Shown here: one piece after another, positions 1-6,540 of the stretch
Numbering within the stretch: position 1 is the first letter of the stretch
Layout: every line of letters starts with the position of its first letter
NCBI GenBank assembly: GCA_946637575.1
Contig: CAMPBJ010000006.1
Coordinates: forward strand, 1-15,925
Origin: an uncultured Clostridia bacterium
GTDB taxonomy: Bacteria > Bacillota > Clostridia > Christensenellales > Borkfalkiaceae
Reading direction: 5' to 3'
DNA: 15,925 bases
Translations under genes and position numbers: made by a program
Notes under the pieces: model-generated
Told to the model about the DNA's origin: nothing
Databases searched by the model: none
What the model saw: the letters and a program-made list of their open reading frames with translations, nothing else

Positions 1-53
1 CTTTCGTCGAAACCGTCAACGAAACGATAGGATTCTTCCCGAAAATAAAGTAA
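1..53 (+). CDS. C-terminal end of a YitT-family membrane protein (partial)
   Basis: This is an open frame entering from the left edge (reading frame from base 3) and ending at TAA 51-53. The 16 visible residues read FVETVNETIGFFPKIK. They nearly repeat the C-terminus of the next gene (FVETVNETVGNFKKIR), so this is the last part of the DUF2179-type cytoplasmic domain of another YitT-family protein. Its stop lies one base before the ATG of the next gene at 55, so the two are almost certainly co-transcribed and translationally coupled. The rest of the gene lies outside the window. The family assignment rests on this short but close match to the neighbouring paralog. Confidence 0.8.
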   Translation, partial: FVETVNETIGFFPKIK

Positions 54-54
54 T

Positions 55-942
55 ATGGATAAGAAAAGTAAAATATTTTTGGACTACGTTGTCATAGTTT
101 TTCTTGCGGTACTTCTTGCCGCGGACTACGTCTTTTTTATCGTGCCGAACAGGTTCGCGCCGGCAGGCGTCGGCGGTATCGCCACGATGATCGAGTACAA
201 AACCGGTTTTTCAATCGGTTTTATTACCCTTATCGTCAACGTTCCGCTCTCGATCTTCGCGTTCTTTTATATCGACAGGGACTTTGCGTTAAAGACCTTT
301 TTTTACGCAGTTGCGTACTCTGTCGCGTACTTTATTTTAGGCAAGGTCGTTCCGAACTCCGTAAAATACGACGCGGAAGGGATAGACACTATCTTTCCGT
401 GTCTTATCGCCGGTATGATAAGCGGGCTCGTTTACGGACTGTCGTTTAGAAGGAACTCTTCTACGGGCGGATTTGACGTCGTATCTAAGTTCATAAGCAA
501 AAAACACCCGACCTTAAACTTTTTCTGGGTGTCGTTTTTTATAAACGCGGTCATCGCGATCGCGTCGCTCTTCGTTTACGGCGAAACGGCGAACGGCTTT
601 AAGCTCGACTACAAGCCCGTGTGTCTCTGTCTTTTGTATATCTTCCTATCAAACTTCATAGGAAATCAGATACTTAAAGGCTCAAACACGGCGTATAAGT
701 TTACGGTCATCACCACGAAGGCGGAAGAGATCGAAAAGGAAGTTATAAAGACGCTCAAACACTCCGCAACGAGGATAGAGGGGCAGGGTATTTATACGGA
801 CGAAGAAAAAAAGATCCTTATCTGCGTCGTAAACAAACACCAGATAGTTCAGTTTAAGAAAATACTGTATAGACACGGCGAAACGTTTACCTTTGTCGAA
901 ACGGTAAACGAAACCGTAGGCAATTTTAAAAAAATAAGGTAG
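55..942 (+). CDS. YitT family membrane protein (DUF161 + DUF2179)
   Basis: This is an integral membrane protein of 295 residues, a usual length for the YitT family. Residues about 7-205 hold five or six hydrophobic segments. They include the family pattern PNRFAPAGVGGIATM near residue 32 and RRNSSTGGFDVVSKF near residue 131, matching the conserved Gly-rich and STGG-D motifs. Residues about 213-290 form the soluble DUF2179 domain, with a HSAT motif where most members have RGVT. The molecular function of the family is not firmly established; transport has been suggested. The ATG at 55 has no clear Shine-Dalgarno of its own and follows the previous stop by one base, which suggests coupled translation. 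It is the middle member of a run of at least three paralogs. Confidence 0.9.
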   Translation: MDKKSKIFLDYVVIVFLAVLLAADYVFFIVPNRFAPAGVGGIATMIEYKTGFSIGFITLIVNVPLSIFAFFYIDRDFALKTFFYAVAYSVAYFILGKVVPNSVKYDAEGIDTIFPCLIAGMISGLVYGLSFRRNSSTGGFDVVSKFISKKHPTLNFFWVSFFINAVIAIASLFVYGETANGFKLDYKPVCLCLLYIFLSNFIGNQILKGSNTAYKFTVITTKAEEIEKEVIKTLKHSATRIEGQGIYTDEEKKILICVVNKHQIVQFKKILYRHGETFTFVETVNETVGNFKKIR

Positions 943-948
943 GGTTTT

Positions 949-1827
949 ATGCAGAAGAAAAATGTTAAAAAAGAAGTCTGGACGACGATCGTCGTTTTAC
1001 TTATGGCGGCTTTTTCGGCGTTTACCTTACACGTTTTCGTGTACCCCGCGGACTTTGCGCCGAGCGGGGTGGACGGCATTGCCACGATGTTGCAAAAACT
1101 CACCGGGGTTTCCGCGGGTATCTTTACCGCCGCGATGAATCTTCCTATTCTTATCGCCGCGTTGTTCGTCTTAAACAAAAGATACGTTATATATACGATC
1201 GTGTATATCGCGGTTTCGTCGGCTCTTCTCGTTCTTTTGCGTAATATCGAATTCTACTCCTTTGTAACCGAAAAAGATCTGCTGCTCCCCGCGATTTTCT
1301 CGGGTATCTTTTTAGGTCTCCGTTCGGGCGTTCTGCTTCGTGTGGGCGCGTCGGGCGCGGGCGTCGAAGTCGTTTCGAGCATGATCCAGAAAAACCGCCC
1401 GTATCTTAACGTGGAACGGATCACCGCAATATTCTGCTACGCGGTTATCGTGTTGTCGTACTTCGTTTACTGGGACTTAAACAGCGTTTTGCTCGCCATA
1501 GTGCAGACTTTCGTTTACGAAAAGGCGGCGGCGTTCGTCCTTAAAGGCACGCGCAACGCCGTGGAGTTCAAGATAATCACCAAAGATCCCGAACGCATAA
1601 AACAGGATATCATCACCAAATTAAAACACGGCGCGACTATCGTTAAAGCGCACGGCGCGTTCTCGAACGAAGAGAGCAACGTCGTTATGACCGTCGTAAA
1701 CAAACGCCAAGTACCGGAGTTCTTAAATTTCGTCAAGTCTTCGTATCCGGGCGTTTTCGTGTACTACTCCGAAGTAACCGGAGTCCACGGAAACTTCAGG
1801 TTCTATAAGGACGACGAAGTTAAATAG
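949..1827 (+). CDS. YitT family membrane protein, tandem paralog
   Basis: This 292-residue protein has the same plan as the preceding gene: hydrophobic segments over residues about 10-205, then a soluble DUF2179 domain (HGAT motif, then FSNEESNVVMTVVNKRQ). The first Gly-rich motif is kept as APSGVDGIATM. The second is altered: where the neighbour has SSTGGFDVV, this one has GASGAGVEVV, so the TGG-D core is lost. This suggests divergence in substrate or function after duplication. AAGGTAGGG at 936-944 serves as the ribosome binding site and overlaps the stop of the previous gene (940-942), with only six bases between the genes. The operon ends here at a strong terminator. No catalytic role can be assigned. 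Confidence 0.9.
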   Translation: MQKKNVKKEVWTTIVVLLMAAFSAFTLHVFVYPADFAPSGVDGIATMLQKLTGVSAGIFTAAMNLPILIAALFVLNKRYVIYTIVYIAVSSALLVLLRNIEFYSFVTEKDLLLPAIFSGIFLGLRSGVLLRVGASGAGVEVVSSMIQKNRPYLNVERITAIFCYAVIVLSYFVYWDLNSVLLAIVQTFVYEKAAAFVLKGTRNAVEFKIITKDPERIKQDIITKLKHGATIVKAHGAFSNEESNVVMTVVNKRQVPEFLNFVKSSYPGVFVYYSEVTGVHGNFRFYKDDEVK

Positions 1828-1840
1828 TAAATAAAATACT

Positions 1841-1880
1841 GCGGGCGGAAGAACAAGTCTTCCGCCCGCTTTTCTTTTTT
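1841..1880 (+). terminator. Rho-independent terminator after the YitT operon
   Basis: A perfect 12-bp stem (GCGGGCGGAAGA at 1841-1852 with TCTTCCGCCCGC at 1858-1869) encloses the five-base loop ACAAG and is followed by a T-rich tract (1870-1880). It lies between two convergent genes. On the minus strand the stem is followed only by a short mixed AT stretch, so it mainly stops the plus-strand operon but may also help end degV transcripts. Confidence 0.93.
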
Positions 1881-1894
1881 TCCGTTAATTCTTT

Positions 1895-2740
1895 TTATTC
1901 CTGCCCGTCGTTTATGTAGAGAATACCCAAACAGTTTTCACCGCAATGACTCGTTATCGTCGCGTGCGCGTTGGTGATATGGATATTCTTAAATCCGCGG
2001 TCGACGAGTAGTTCCTTTACCGTACGCACCGTCTGATCGTCCGCCGTGGTGTAAGTGATAAAGACGTGGCTTAAATCGGGGGTAGAGAACTCTTCGAGCG
2101 TTTCTTCCACGTACTTTTTAACGCAAATGTTGAAGTTTCCGCGGAACTTTTTCCCGGGGACCATCTTCCCGTTTTTAAGAAGGATCTGCGGTCTTATGCG
2201 CAGAATATTCGCGCCGAACAGCGCAAGCGCGGAACACCTTCCGCCTTTATAGAGATAGTCGAGCCGTTTTAAGACGAAACTTGCCTGTACGAAAGGCACT
2301 CTCTTTTCGCAACTTTCCGCTATCTCTTTTGCGGAAAGTCCTTTTTCTTTAAGTTCCGCGGCGTAGATACAAAGCAGGGCTACCCCGGTAGATAGAGAAC
2401 GGGAGTTTACGACGTAAACGTTTTTTAAGTTATTCGCGACGTTAACGGCGTTCTCGTACGCCGAAGATATCTCGGAAGACAGCGCGATATGCACCACCGC
2501 GTCGTACTCTTCTAAAAGCGCGCCGAAGTGCTTTTCGTACTGCTCGCGGTTTACCGCAGAAGTCTTGGGGAGTTTTCCGGTCTTATCCACGAACGCTATC
2601 ACGTCTTTTGCGGATATTTCGCCGTCAAGTCCCGTCTTGTCGCCCAAAAGCACGGTAAACGGAACTATCTTTAAGTCGTATTTATTCTTTATCTCTTCCG
2701 TAACGTCCACGGTGCTTTCCGTGGAAATCGCAATTCTCAT
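1895..2740 (-). CDS. DegV family protein (fatty-acid binding)
   Basis: This is a 281-residue protein, the normal length for DegV/FakB proteins, which bind a fatty acid in a cleft between two domains; in some Gram-positives they present it to the kinase FakA. Family landmarks are STESTVDVTEE at the N-terminus, PFTVLLGD, KTSAVNREQY near residue 59, ALSSEISSAYENA near 86, LDYLYKGGR near 160 and KKFRG near 197. Two ligand-side motifs deviate from the common forms: STEST instead of TDST, and SSEISSAY instead of SSGLSGTY. The binding pocket may therefore differ. The start is supported by an AAAAGGAG site (complement of 2747-2754). No fatty-acid kinase gene is adjacent, so assignment as a true FakB is open. 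Confidence 0.9.
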   Translation of the reverse strand: MRIAISTESTVDVTEEIKNKYDLKIVPFTVLLGDKTGLDGEISAKDVIAFVDKTGKLPKTSAVNREQYEKHFGALLEEYDAVVHIALSSEISSAYENAVNVANNLKNVYVVNSRSLSTGVALLCIYAAELKEKGLSAKEIAESCEKRVPFVQASFVLKRLDYLYKGGRCSALALFGANILRIRPQILLKNGKMVPGKKFRGNFNICVKKYVEETLEEFSTPDLSHVFITYTTADDQTVRTVKELLVDRGFKNIHITNAHATITSHCGENCLGILYINDGQE

Positions 2741-2779
2741 TTTACTCTCCTTTTACGTTTTGATCCGAACATTATTGCG

Positions 2780-2808
2780 CTTTTACGTTATCATAAAGAA
2801 CTTGTAAA
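2780..2808 (-). promoter_or_regulatory. Candidate sigma-A promoter of degV
   Basis: Read on the minus strand, TTTACA (complement of 2803-2808) and TAAAAG (complement of 2780-2785) are separated by 17 bases, placing the transcript start about 33 bases upstream of the degV start codon. The -35 is good and the -10 is moderate. It is divergent from the promoter of the XRE-type regulator. Confidence 0.45.
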
Positions 2809-2833
2809 GGCAACCTACTGCGCGTTCGTTGCT

Positions 2834-2889
2834 CTCTACGCTTGTTTTTCTTAAAATAGAGAGAAAAAAGACACTCTACGGAGCGTAGA
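2834..2889. repeat. Repeated TCTACG half-sites between divergent promoters; possible operator
   Basis: The octamer TCTACGCT (2835-2842) recurs inverted as AGCGTAGA (2882-2889). A third half-site, TCTACG at 2875-2880, forms a tight dyad with CGTAGA 2884-2889 around GAG, and CTCTACG is also directly repeated at 2834-2840 and 2874-2880. The cluster lies between the degV promoter and the -35 of the HTH gene at 2915. It could be an operator, for example for autoregulation by the adjacent XRE protein, or an RNA hairpin. The repeats are seen directly; the role is inferred. Confidence 0.4.
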
Positions 2890-2914
2890 ATTGCGCAAAG
2901 GGCGTGCGTTTTGA

Positions 2915-2943
2915 TTGATTTTATTGCGAAAACGTGGTAAAAT
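2915..2943 (+). promoter_or_regulatory. Sigma-A promoter of the XRE regulator, with predicted leaderless start
   Basis: TTGATT (2915-2920), a 17-base spacer and TAAAAT (2938-2943) form a good sigma-A promoter. The expected start seven bases after the -10 falls on base 2950, the A of the ATG. No Shine-Dalgarno lies between the -10 and the ATG. Confidence 0.7.
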
Positions 2944-2949
2944 ACGCAT

Positions 2950-3564
2950 ATGGAATTGAAAGAGTGTTTCGCAAAAAATCTTGCGAGTTTTAGAAAGAAC
3001 GCGAATATGACGCAGGGCGAACTCGGTGAAAAAATAAATTATTCGGACAAGGCGGTCTCCAAATGGGAAAGGGGAGAAGGTCTTCCCGACTTAGAGGTCG
3101 CAAAGAAGATCGCGGATATTTTCAAGGTAAAGGTGGACGATCTTATCGCCGAACCTAAACCGGAGAAAAAGCCGTCGGTATATAATTTGCCGCTCAAAAG
3201 GTTTATCGTCTGCCTTTCCGCTGCCGTTCTCGTGTGGCTCGTCGCGATCATGTGTTACGCGTTTTTGGGCGTTATCGTGCCGTCGCTTCTCGGCAAAGCA
3301 TGGCTTGCGCTTATCGTCGCGATCCCCATAACTTTCGTAGTAACCTTGTCTTTAACGTCCGTTTGGGGCAAAAATCTGTTAAACGCCGTCTTTTCTTCTC
3401 TGCTTGCCTGGACTACGCTTCTTGCGGTGTACCTGTGCTTAATAAACCTGCTCGTATCCCCACCGCACACGCTTTGGATGATTTTTTTAATCGGTATCCC
3501 GTTGCAGATACTTATTATCCTTTGGTTTTCCTTAAAGAGTTTCTCTTTTAAGAGAGTGAAATAA
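2950..3564 (+). CDS. XRE-family HTH regulator with C-terminal membrane domain
   Basis: Residues about 8-66 form a Cro/C1-type helix-turn-helix domain (FRKNANMTQGELGEKINYSD, then AVSKWERGEGLPD), the classic MTQ...LSVSKWERG layout. After a Lys/Glu/Pro-rich linker there are four predicted membrane segments (about 85-110, 116-136, 143-168 and 174-194), and the protein ends with a basic tail. It is therefore a membrane-tethered DNA-binding protein that may respond to an envelope signal. Its target is unknown; the repeated TCTACG half-sites just upstream make autoregulation possible. No Shine-Dalgarno precedes the ATG, and the promoter places the transcript start on it, so leaderless translation is likely. 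A terminator follows, so the gene is transcribed alone. Confidence 0.88.
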   Translation: MELKECFAKNLASFRKNANMTQGELGEKINYSDKAVSKWERGEGLPDLEVAKKIADIFKVKVDDLIAEPKPEKKPSVYNLPLKRFIVCLSAAVLVWLVAIMCYAFLGVIVPSLLGKAWLALIVAIPITFVVTLSLTSVWGKNLLNAVFSSLLAWTTLLAVYLCLINLLVSPPHTLWMIFLIGIPLQILIILWFSLKSFSFKRVK

Positions 3565-3574
3565 AACTTCGGGG

Positions 3575-3608
3575 CGCGGACAAATTGTCCGCGTTCTTTT
3601 TGTTTTCG
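3575..3608 (+). terminator. Rho-independent terminator after the XRE regulator
   Basis: The stem CGCGGAC (3575-3581) with GTCCGCG (3587-3593) encloses AAATT, is extendable by A-T pairs, and is followed by TTCTTTTTGTTTT. It separates the regulator from the sporulation pair. Confidence 0.87.
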
Positions 3609-3609
3609 C

Positions 3610-3638
3610 GAATATTCCTTTCTGATCCCGAATATATA
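3610..3638 (+). promoter_or_regulatory. Candidate sigma-E (mother-cell) promoter of the spoIVF pair
   Basis: GAATATT (3610-3616) fits the sigma-E -35 consensus (GKATATT), and 14 bases later AATATATA (3631-3638) matches the ATA-A core of the CATACANT -10 box. The predicted start near 3645 would leave a leader of about 23 bases containing the AAAAGGAG site used by the ATG at 3668. No good sigma-A promoter is seen here. The -35 match is strong and the -10 match partial; the gene content supports sporulation control. Confidence 0.5.
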
Positions 3639-3667
3639 TGTACGGACAAAGCAAAAAGGAGCGGAGT

Positions 3668-4423
3668 ATGAACGAAAAACAAGAATATGCCGAGATGCTC
3701 GATCTTTCTGAAAGCACGTGCAATATCACGGTGAAAAAGCCGAAGAAAAGTATTTTTAAAAAGAAAGAAAAAAAGCCTAAAAACGCCGACACGGTAAAGG
3801 CGGAAGTGATAGAAAAGATCAACGCCGAAAGCGAGGCGGAAGAGATCGAAAACAATTCCGAAGCCGTAACCGATGAGGAGCCGACCGCCGTAATAAAAAA
3901 GGCGAAAAAGCAGGGACGGGGCGGCGCTTTTGGGGTAGGCGTGGGCATTTTCGCGGTGGTAGCGCTGACGCTTACCATTATTTTAACCAACGCTCTGTTC
4001 CCGAACAGCGCGATCAACGTGTTCTTCCGTTCCGTGTTCGGGGTGGAAGAAAGGGTGGCGGTGGACGTTCGCACCTATTCGGATTTTAAGGTAGAAGTGC
4101 CTGCGGGTGCGACTTTGGGTGAAAACGGAGTTCTGACCGTTGAGAAAACCGGAAGCCTTTATACCGTTGAAAACGGAACGGTGGACTCCGTTTCAAAAGG
4201 GCAAGACGGAAAGTACACGATGCTTATCCGCCACAGCGACAATTTTTTCACCGCGTTATCCGGAATGGACAGGGCGTACTTTTCCGAGGGGGATAAGGTC
4301 TTTAAAAACGTACCCGTAGGGTATTCGGAAGGGAAAAGCACAAGCCTTTGCTTTTTGGACGGCGACAGCGTCGTTATCGCAAACTACACGGTCGTAGATA
4401 ACGCGGTCGTATGGGCGGTGTAA
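3668..4423 (+). CDS. SpoIVFA-like protein with degenerate LytM/M23 domain
   Basis: This 251-residue protein has a charged, Lys/Glu-rich cytoplasmic region (1-84), one membrane segment (about 87-110) and an outer domain (about 135-250) with the M23/LytM-like fold signature GTVDSVSKGQDGKYTMLIRHSDNF. It lacks the zinc-binding HxxxD and HxH motifs, so it is a non-catalytic LytM-type domain, as in SpoIVFA. In Bacillus, SpoIVFA anchors and restrains the protease SpoIVFB in the outer forespore membrane. The start at 3668 was preferred over an in-frame ATG at 3638. The former has AAAAGGAG at 3654-3661, whereas the latter has no binding site and overlaps the probable -10 box. The 3' end overlaps the next gene by 13 bases. 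Assignment rests on domain plan and neighbour more than on close sequence match. Confidence 0.75.
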   Translation: MNEKQEYAEMLDLSESTCNITVKKPKKSIFKKKEKKPKNADTVKAEVIEKINAESEAEEIENNSEAVTDEEPTAVIKKAKKQGRGGAFGVGVGIFAVVALTLTIILTNALFPNSAINVFFRSVFGVEERVAVDVRTYSDFKVEVPAGATLGENGVLTVEKTGSLYTVENGTVDSVSKGQDGKYTMLIRHSDNFFTALSGMDRAYFSEGDKVFKNVPVGYSEGKSTSLCFLDGDSVVIANYTVVDNAVVWAV

Positions 4424-5244
4424 GTTTTTCCGTCCACCCGCTGTTCTTTTTTTTCGCGCTGTACTATGCGCTTACGGGCAGAATCTTCGTTTTTGCGGTC
4501 TACACGCTTACCGCCGTCGTTCACGAGTTGGGACACTCGCTTTGTGCCGAAAAGCGCGGGTACCGTTTAAGCAAAATCGTCTTAACTCCCTTCGGGGCGT
4601 TACTTTCGGGGGAGAGCGATCTTTCCGCCAAAGACGAAACGGTGATAGCCCTTTTCGGCCCGCTTACAAATCTTTCGGTCGGCGTGTTTTTCGTGGCGAC
4701 CTGGTGGATGTTTCCCGAAACTTACGCTTATACCGACGTGGTCGCAGAAGCGAATTTTTCAATGTTTTTTATTAACCTTCTGCCCGTGTACCCGTTAGAC
4801 GGCGGAAGGATACTTTACTCTCTTATATCCGCAAAGTACTCGGCGGGAGTCGCCAAGAAAGCGGTAAAGACGGTCGGCATTATCTTTGCGCTTTTTTTAT
4901 TCGCCCTGTTTATCGTAAGTTTGTTTTACGCCTTTAACCCGTCCTTTCTTTTCTTTTCGCTCTTCGTATTAGCGGGCGCGTTTCCGAGTAAGAACCGAGG
5001 CGGTTACGTAAGACTTTTTTCCGGGGTGAACGAAAGGAAGTTAAGGCGCGGAACGAACGTAAAGCGGATCGCGATAGGGATCGGAACGCCGCTTAAAAAC
5101 CTTTTGCGCCACGTAGATCCCGACGCGGTAAACGAAGTCGAACTGTATAAAAACGGTAAAAAAACGGCGACGCTTTCGGAAGAAGAAGTTCTGCGCCTTT
5201 TAAAAAACGGCGATTACTCGAAAAGCATTGAAAGTCAACTTTGA
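4411..5244 (+). CDS. spoIVFB: SpoIVFB-like site-2 protease (M50)
   Basis: This is a 277-residue intramembrane zinc metalloprotease. The N-terminus (VSFSVHPLFFFF) is typical of SpoIVFB. HELGH at residues 38-42 supplies the catalytic Glu39 and zinc ligands His38 and His42, and NLLPVYPLDGGR supplies the third ligand, Asp130. Several hydrophobic segments span residues about 10-190. The C-terminal about 80 residues resemble the degenerate CBS-like tail of SpoIVFB (KNLLRHVDPDAVNEVELYKNG). In Bacillus the enzyme cleaves pro-sigma-K in the mother cell. The start codon lies inside the end of the SpoIVFA-like gene without its own clear binding site, which implies translational coupling and balanced production of the pair. 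It could alternatively process another substrate if the organism does not sporulate; no sigma-K gene is in view. Confidence 0.88.
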   Translation: MGGVSFSVHPLFFFFALYYALTGRIFVFAVYTLTAVVHELGHSLCAEKRGYRLSKIVLTPFGALLSGESDLSAKDETVIALFGPLTNLSVGVFFVATWWMFPETYAYTDVVAEANFSMFFINLLPVYPLDGGRILYSLISAKYSAGVAKKAVKTVGIIFALFLFALFIVSLFYAFNPSFLFFSLFVLAGAFPSKNRGGYVRLFSGVNERKLRRGTNVKRIAIGIGTPLKNLLRHVDPDAVNEVELYKNGKKTATLSEEEVLRLLKNGDYSKSIESQL

Positions 5245-5250
5245 CTTTTC
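5231..5250 (+). terminator. Possible weak terminator overlapping the spoIVFB stop
   Basis: AAAGTCAA (5231-5238) and TTGACTTT (5241-5248) form an AT-rich stem around the stop codon, with a T-rich stretch downstream. The loop is only two bases before breathing and the stem is weak, so function is uncertain. A second hairpin at 5272-5302 lacks a T-tract. Confidence 0.3.
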
Positions 5251-5352
5251 TCTATATTTTGTGGTATTTAAATGCGGTTTATACAAAATAGGGTAACCGC
5301 ATAAAAAAACGGAAAAAAAGCGCGAAAAAGATTTAAAAAACCGCAAAAAAAC

Positions 5353-5381
5353 TTGACAGGGCAATATATATTTGTTAGAAT
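5353..5381 (+). promoter_or_regulatory. Strong sigma-A promoter of rpmG-secE-nusG
   Basis: A consensus -35 TTGACA (5353-5358), a 17-base spacer and TAGAAT (5376-5381) predict a start near 5388 and a leader of about 48 bases before rpmG. Confidence 0.9.
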
Positions 5382-5435
5382 AAATTAGCATCTCGTTCCG
5401 GGGTGTTAATTTTTTCGTGTAAAGAAGGTGGCATT

Positions 5436-5600
5436 ATGGCTGCAAAAGGCAATAGGGTAAAGATCACGCTCGCATGTACCGAATGCAAGCAAAGAAATTA
5501 CGATACGTTTAAAAACAAGAAGAACGACACCGAAAGACTTGAAATCACCAAGTATTGTAAGTTCTGCAAAAAACATACTACGCACAAAGAATCGAAATAA
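5436..5600 (+). CDS. rpmG: 50S ribosomal protein L33
   Basis: This 54-residue protein ([17 protein letters not shown]...) is the usual length for L33, a small protein of the large ribosomal subunit near the E site. It is the zinc-binding form, with one Cys pair in CTEC and a second in CKFC. The ATG at 5436 is chosen because AAGAAGGTGG lies just upstream (5422-5431) and the protein then starts at the conserved MA-K motif. An in-frame TTG/ATG-type extension to 5403 would begin within the leader and lacks a binding site. It heads the secE-nusG operon, the normal order in Bacillota. Because the zinc-binding form depends on metal, many relatives carry a second Cys-less copy elsewhere. Confidence 0.96.
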   Translation: MAAKGNRVKITLACTECKQRNYDTFKNKKNDTERLEITKYCKFCKKHTTHKESK

Positions 5601-5627
5601 TTCCGATAAGGCGTTTTAGGAGCAATT

Positions 5628-5915
5628 ATGTTTAAAAAGAAAATAGCCCCGAATGATGAGATCGTCGCGAACGAAAAGTCTAAAGACGTAAAAAAGGAAG
5701 CGAAGAAGAAAGAGAAAAAACCCGGATTTTTTAAACGCCTCGGCGGAAAGATCAAGGATATATTTTCCGAACTTAAAAAGGTTTCCTGGCCCGGCTTTTC
5801 AAAAGTCGTCAAGCAAACGGCTATCGTACTCGTCGTCGTTTTAGTGTTTTTAGTCGTGATCTTCGGCTTTGACTTCGGTCTTCAGGCGCTGCTTAAACTC
5901 GTTTCGCCGAACTAA
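5628..5915 (+). CDS. secE: Preprotein translocase subunit SecE
   Basis: This 95-residue subunit of the SecYEG channel clamps SecY in the membrane. After a Lys/Glu-rich N-terminal extension (1-33) comes the amphipathic surface helix FFKRLGGKIKDIFSELKKVSWP, whose ELKKVSWP is the family signature. One membrane helix follows (about 64-84). This single-helix form is typical of Gram-positive SecE, with a longer charged N-terminus than the 60-residue minimal type. A TAGGAGC binding site is at 5617-5622. It sits 27 bases after rpmG and 12 bases before nusG, consistent with one operon. Confidence 0.95.
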   Translation: MFKKKIAPNDEIVANEKSKDVKKEAKKKEKKPGFFKRLGGKIKDIFSELKKVSWPGFSKVVKQTAIVLVVVLVFLVVIFGFDFGLQALLKLVSPN

Positions 5916-5927
5916 AAGGGGAGAAAG

Positions 5928-6467
5928 ATGGCAATAGAAGACGCAAAGTGGTACGTTATCCACACTTACTCCGGCTACGAGGCGATGGTTAAAGATTCGC
6001 TCGAAAAACTTATCGAGAACAACAACTTGCAGGATAATATTTTCGAGATCCAGATCCCGACCGAAGAAACGTTAGAAGAAAAGGCGAACGGAAAGAAAAA
6101 AATCGTAGAAAGGAAAAAATTCCCTTGCTACGTTTTCCTTAAAATGATACTGACGAACGATCTTTGGTATCTTGTCACCAACACCCGCGGCGTTACCGGG
6201 TTCGTCGGTCCGCAAGGCCGTCCGCTTCCGCTGACCGCGGAAGAGGTAGCAAGAAACGGCTTGGAGCATCCGAAGAATATGGAGATCGACGTCGTGGAAG
6301 GGGACAGCGTTCAGATCGTTTCAGGACCTTTGGAGTCGTTTATCGGCAAGGTCGTTTCGATCAACACGTCCGCGCAGAAGGTTTTGGTCAACGTCGAAAT
6401 GTTCGGCAGGAACACGGACGTAGAAGTGGATTTCGTTCAGATAAAGAAAGTCGACGTAGAAGGTTAA
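5928..6467 (+). CDS. nusG: Transcription termination/antitermination factor NusG
   Basis: This 179-residue factor binds the RNA polymerase clamp and influences pausing, termination and coupling with the ribosome. The N-terminal NGN domain (about 7-115) starts with the hallmark WYVIHTYSGYEAMVKDSLE and includes FPCYVFLKM and VTNTRGVTGFVG. The KOW domain (about 125-175) reads GDSVQIVSGPLESFIGKVVSI. A short charged linker (ANGKKKIVERKK) lies within the NGN domain, as is common in Bacillota. The binding site AAGGGGAG ends five bases before the ATG. The cluster position (secE-nusG-rplK) is canonical. Confidence 0.97.
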   Translation: MAIEDAKWYVIHTYSGYEAMVKDSLEKLIENNNLQDNIFEIQIPTEETLEEKANGKKKIVERKKFPCYVFLKMILTNDLWYLVTNTRGVTGFVGPQGRPLPLTAEEVARNGLEHPKNMEIDVVEGDSVQIVSGPLESFIGKVVSINTSAQKVLVNVEMFGRNTDVEVDFVQIKKVDVEG

Positions 6468-6471
6468 GCCC

Positions 6472-6499
6472 TTTACCCGAAAACGAAACATTATATAAT
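6472..6499 (+). promoter_or_regulatory. Probable promoter of rplK-rplA
   Basis: TTTACC (6472-6477) and a perfect TATAAT (6494-6499) are separated by 16 bases, just after the nusG stop. The -10 is consensus and the -35 moderate. Transcription would begin near 6506 and include the L1 site before rplK. A small GC hairpin with a short T run (6518-6538) follows and might weaken read-through. Confidence 0.6.
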
Positions 6500-6540
6500 A
6501 TATAACAAAAACGTAAATCGGCGTTTCGCCGTTTTATAAC

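Noticed and set aside
3638..3667. Upstream ATG at 3638 for the SpoIVFA-like gene
   Set aside because: No ribosome binding site, and it overlaps the probable -10 box; ATG 3668 has AAAAGGAG at proper distance.
3532..4074. Minus-strand open frame of 180 codons opposite the SpoIVFA-like gene
   Set aside because: Composition rich in Ser, Phe and Thr is the mirror of the Lys/Glu-rich plus-strand gene; no ribosome binding site or family resemblance.
5403..5435. Upstream start for rpmG at 5403
   Set aside because: No binding site, lies in the leader; the ATG at 5436 gives the normal 54-residue L33.
6518..6538. Small GC hairpin (CGGCG-TTT-CGCCG) with TTTT as a terminator of nusG
   Set aside because: The five-pair stem and short T run are weak, and it lies downstream of the likely rplK promoter; at most a partial attenuator, so not listed as a terminator.
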